Below are positions 25,509-26,720 of a stretch of DNA of 26,720 nucleotides, in pieces (positions within the stretch are counted from its first letter, which is position 1; each line of letters opens with the position of its first letter). This DNA is from an uncultured Bacteroides sp. (GTDB lineage Bacteria; Bacteroidota; Bacteroidia; Bacteroidales; Bacteroidaceae), in the NCBI GenBank assembly GCA_900766195.1, contig CAAFUN010000041.1, forward strand, positions 1 through 26,720. Direction: 5' to 3'. Position numbers and translations under genes: made by a program. The notes beneath the pieces are model-generated. The model searched no databases and was not told the origin of the DNA. It saw only the letters and a list, made by a program, of their open reading frames with translations.

Positions 25509-26582
25509 TTATTGTGCTTTCTTCACCATATCATCTTTAACTCCCATAAATTTAAAAGCTTGTGCAGGTTTAAAGGAGGCATTTGCCTTTCCACTATAAG
25601 TTGCAAAATTACTTAAATCCAACTTCATTACCTTTCCGGTCTTTTGACTCAAATCGAAGTCATTTAAATTAACCCAAAATGTATTTGGTGTCAAAGCTGT
25701 TTCAAAGAAATATATTTTGCTTTTCTGATCGGATACTGAGCGCCAACGGGTAGATGATATATTAGGTTCTGTTGGGGAAGAGATACCAAATGGAACAGAG
25801 CAATTGCGTATAACGCTAAAAGCACTAGCTGTTGAGGTACGTATATTATCTGTTTGAGGTATGGCGTTAATGTAATATGAAGCTCTAACAAATCTATCTG
25901 CTGCACGATTTGTTCCCGGAAGCATAATTGTTCCCGGAATACCTTTCCAATATTCGTTTAATGCAAGTTGCTTTTCAAAAATTGGCGAATTAGTCATTAC
26001 GGTGTAAGAAGGATCGTGATGGATCTTCAATTTACCATTTATATACTCGAATATAGCATTGTCGCCATTTGCATCTGATAAAGATAAATGCAAAGTAGTG
26101 AATTTGTCACTTCCCGGAATAAAATCACTAACTATGATAAACGGCTCATTTTTCATGGACTCAACTGCTTCATTTACAGTAGCAAAATTATCTAACATGT
26201 ACTGAGCCCAAAGAGAGATGGCTAGACCTTGTTTGTCTCCTTTTGGATTAAACTTTGGATATTGAGATTCAACAAGCCATAAAACGTTGGCAACTAATCC
26301 TTTCTCGTTCATTCCGTCAGCTGTTGCAATGTCCCAAGCACTGGCAATTACACTTCCATATTTTGATGTCCATTTAACGGAGAGTGGACCTACTTCTCCA
26401 TTTCTTTGCATTCCACTTGGGAAAATCCATAAATTAGCATCAATTTCACTTTTCCAATCCATGGAACGTGCTGTTATTACGGTCTTGTTTGGGCCTTTAT
26501 AAACTACGCGCGTACAAGCTTCGCTAGTGTGACTTATGCCGATAGCTAATACGAGAAACATTAAAAAAGAGAACTTTTTCAT
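25509..26582 (-). CDS. Exported choloylglycine hydrolase-family (bile-salt-hydrolase-like) amidase
   Basis: This N-terminal nucleophile hydrolase cleaves linear amide bonds, for example conjugated bile salts, penicillin V or N-acyl amides. A signal peptide (residues 1-22, ending SEA) would be removed to expose Cys23 as the catalytic N-terminus (CTRVVYKG). Arg39 and Asp42 lie at +16 and +19 from this Cys, as in bile salt hydrolases. Asn198 (TVMTNSPIF) and Arg230 (ADRFVRASYY) match the other active-site positions. The length of 357 fits the Gram-negative exported type. The SEAC site does not fit a lipobox. The start codon lies 26 bp from the putative IS end at 26609, so its promoter may be altered. 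Bile salt versus other amides cannot be resolved. Confidence 0.9.
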   Translation of the reverse strand: MKKFSFLMFLVLAIGISHTSEACTRVVYKGPNKTVITARSMDWKSEIDANLWIFPSGMQRNGEVGPLSVKWTSKYGSVIASAWDIATADGMNEKGLVANVLWLVESQYPKFNPKGDKQGLAISLWAQYMLDNFATVNEAVESMKNEPFIIVSDFIPGSDKFTTLHLSLSDANGDNAIFEYINGKLKIHHDPSYTVMTNSPIFEKQLALNEYWKGIPGTIMLPGTNRAADRFVRASYYINAIPQTDNIRTSTASAFSVIRNCSVPFGISSPTEPNISSTRWRSVSDQKSKIYFFETALTPNTFWVNLNDFDLSQKTGKVMKLDLSNFATYSGKANASFKPAQAFKFMGVKDDMVKKAQ

Positions 26583-26608
26583 AATTATTTTTTGTATTTA
26601 ATCATTAG

Positions 26609-26720
26609 TGTCCCGTTAAAATCGGGACGAATTAATAATTAATCAAACCATCCCGGAAAAAAGGGATTAAGTTGCTCTTTGACTTCATTGAAATTAGTCT
26701 TATTGAACAGATCTTGTAAA
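26609..26720 (+). mobile_element. Partial IS end (continues right of window)
   Basis: From 26609 inward the sequence reads TGTCCCGTTAAAATCGGGA, nearly identical to the inward-reading left edge. GTCCCG (26610-26615) and CGGGAC (26623-26628) also form a small hairpin. A minus-strand reading frame stops 31 bp inside the end, as expected for the 3' end of a transposase gene. Family unknown; IS status is inferred. Confidence 0.5.
26639..26719 (-). CDS. C-terminal fragment, possibly of a transposase
   Basis: Reading left from the window edge on the minus strand, 26 codons followed by TAA encode LQDLFNKTNFNEVKEQLN and then PFFPGWFD. The frame stays open to the edge, so the gene would start outside. 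Its place just inside the putative inverted repeat suggests a transposase, but 26 residues are too few to identify a family. Confidence 0.4.
   Translation of the reverse strand, partial: LQDLFNKTNFNEVKEQLNPFFPGWFD

Noticed and set aside
25509..26582. Choloylglycine-hydrolase-like protein as a lipoprotein
   Set aside because: SEAC is not a lipobox, and Cys23 is needed as the free N-terminal nucleophile of this family.

Overview
The window looks like a chromosomal stretch of a gut-type Bacteroidales (Bacteroides or a close relative). The support is a SusC/SusD/SusE-type outer-membrane glycan cluster, many type II lipoproteins, AT-rich intergenic DNA and repeated -7 boxes of the Bacteroides form TAnnTTTG. 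No rRNA, tRNA, CRISPR array or phage gene was seen.

Layout. (1) Bases 1-108 look like one end of an insertion sequence (IS) that continues to the left, followed by a short orphan reading frame. (2) Bases 287-10185 form a small polysaccharide utilisation locus (PUL) for an alpha-glucan. A secreted GH13 lipoprotein amylase lies on the minus strand, divergent from SusC-, SusD- and SusE-like genes. A strong terminator follows, then a heavily decayed second GH13 amylase. The divergent promoter region carries a CG-centred dyad resembling LacI-family operators. (3) Bases 10208-13885 hold a FemAB/GNAT-like acyltransferase gene, divergent from a housekeeping run: nitroreductase, Rossmann/DUF2520 protein, KdsC-type HAD phosphatase and Maf pyrophosphatase. 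(4) Bases 13886-14234 are a convergent intergenic region with a perfect 20-bp inverted repeat and a bidirectional terminator. (5) Bases 14235-22470 are all minus strand: NlpE-like lipoprotein, large TPR protein, porin, then pgk, nth, an MFS transporter and pheS. (6) Bases 22763-24682 encode a secreted protein with two CE1-type esterase domains around a CBM48-like domain. (7) Bases 24683-25508 are non-coding, with hairpins and a 22-bp-period repeat. (8) Bases 25509-26582 encode an exported choloylglycine-hydrolase-family enzyme. (9) From 26609 to the end there is a second IS end, including what may be the last codons of its transposase.

How it fits together. The SusC/D pair would import maltooligosaccharides released by the surface GH13 enzyme, with the SusE-like lipoprotein as an extra glycan binder. 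The second amylase is dead, with many stops, frameshifts and loss of its 3' half, so the divergent amylase is the only visible endo-acting enzyme. The double esterase and the bile-salt-hydrolase-like enzyme are further exported gut-adaptation functions.

I found no convincing undescribed multi-gene system. The most interesting items are the LacI-like dyad in the PUL, the unusual Gln in region I of the amylase, the homopolymer-slippage signature of the pseudogene, the nested inverted repeat after maf, the 22-bp repeat, and the matching IS ends at both window edges.
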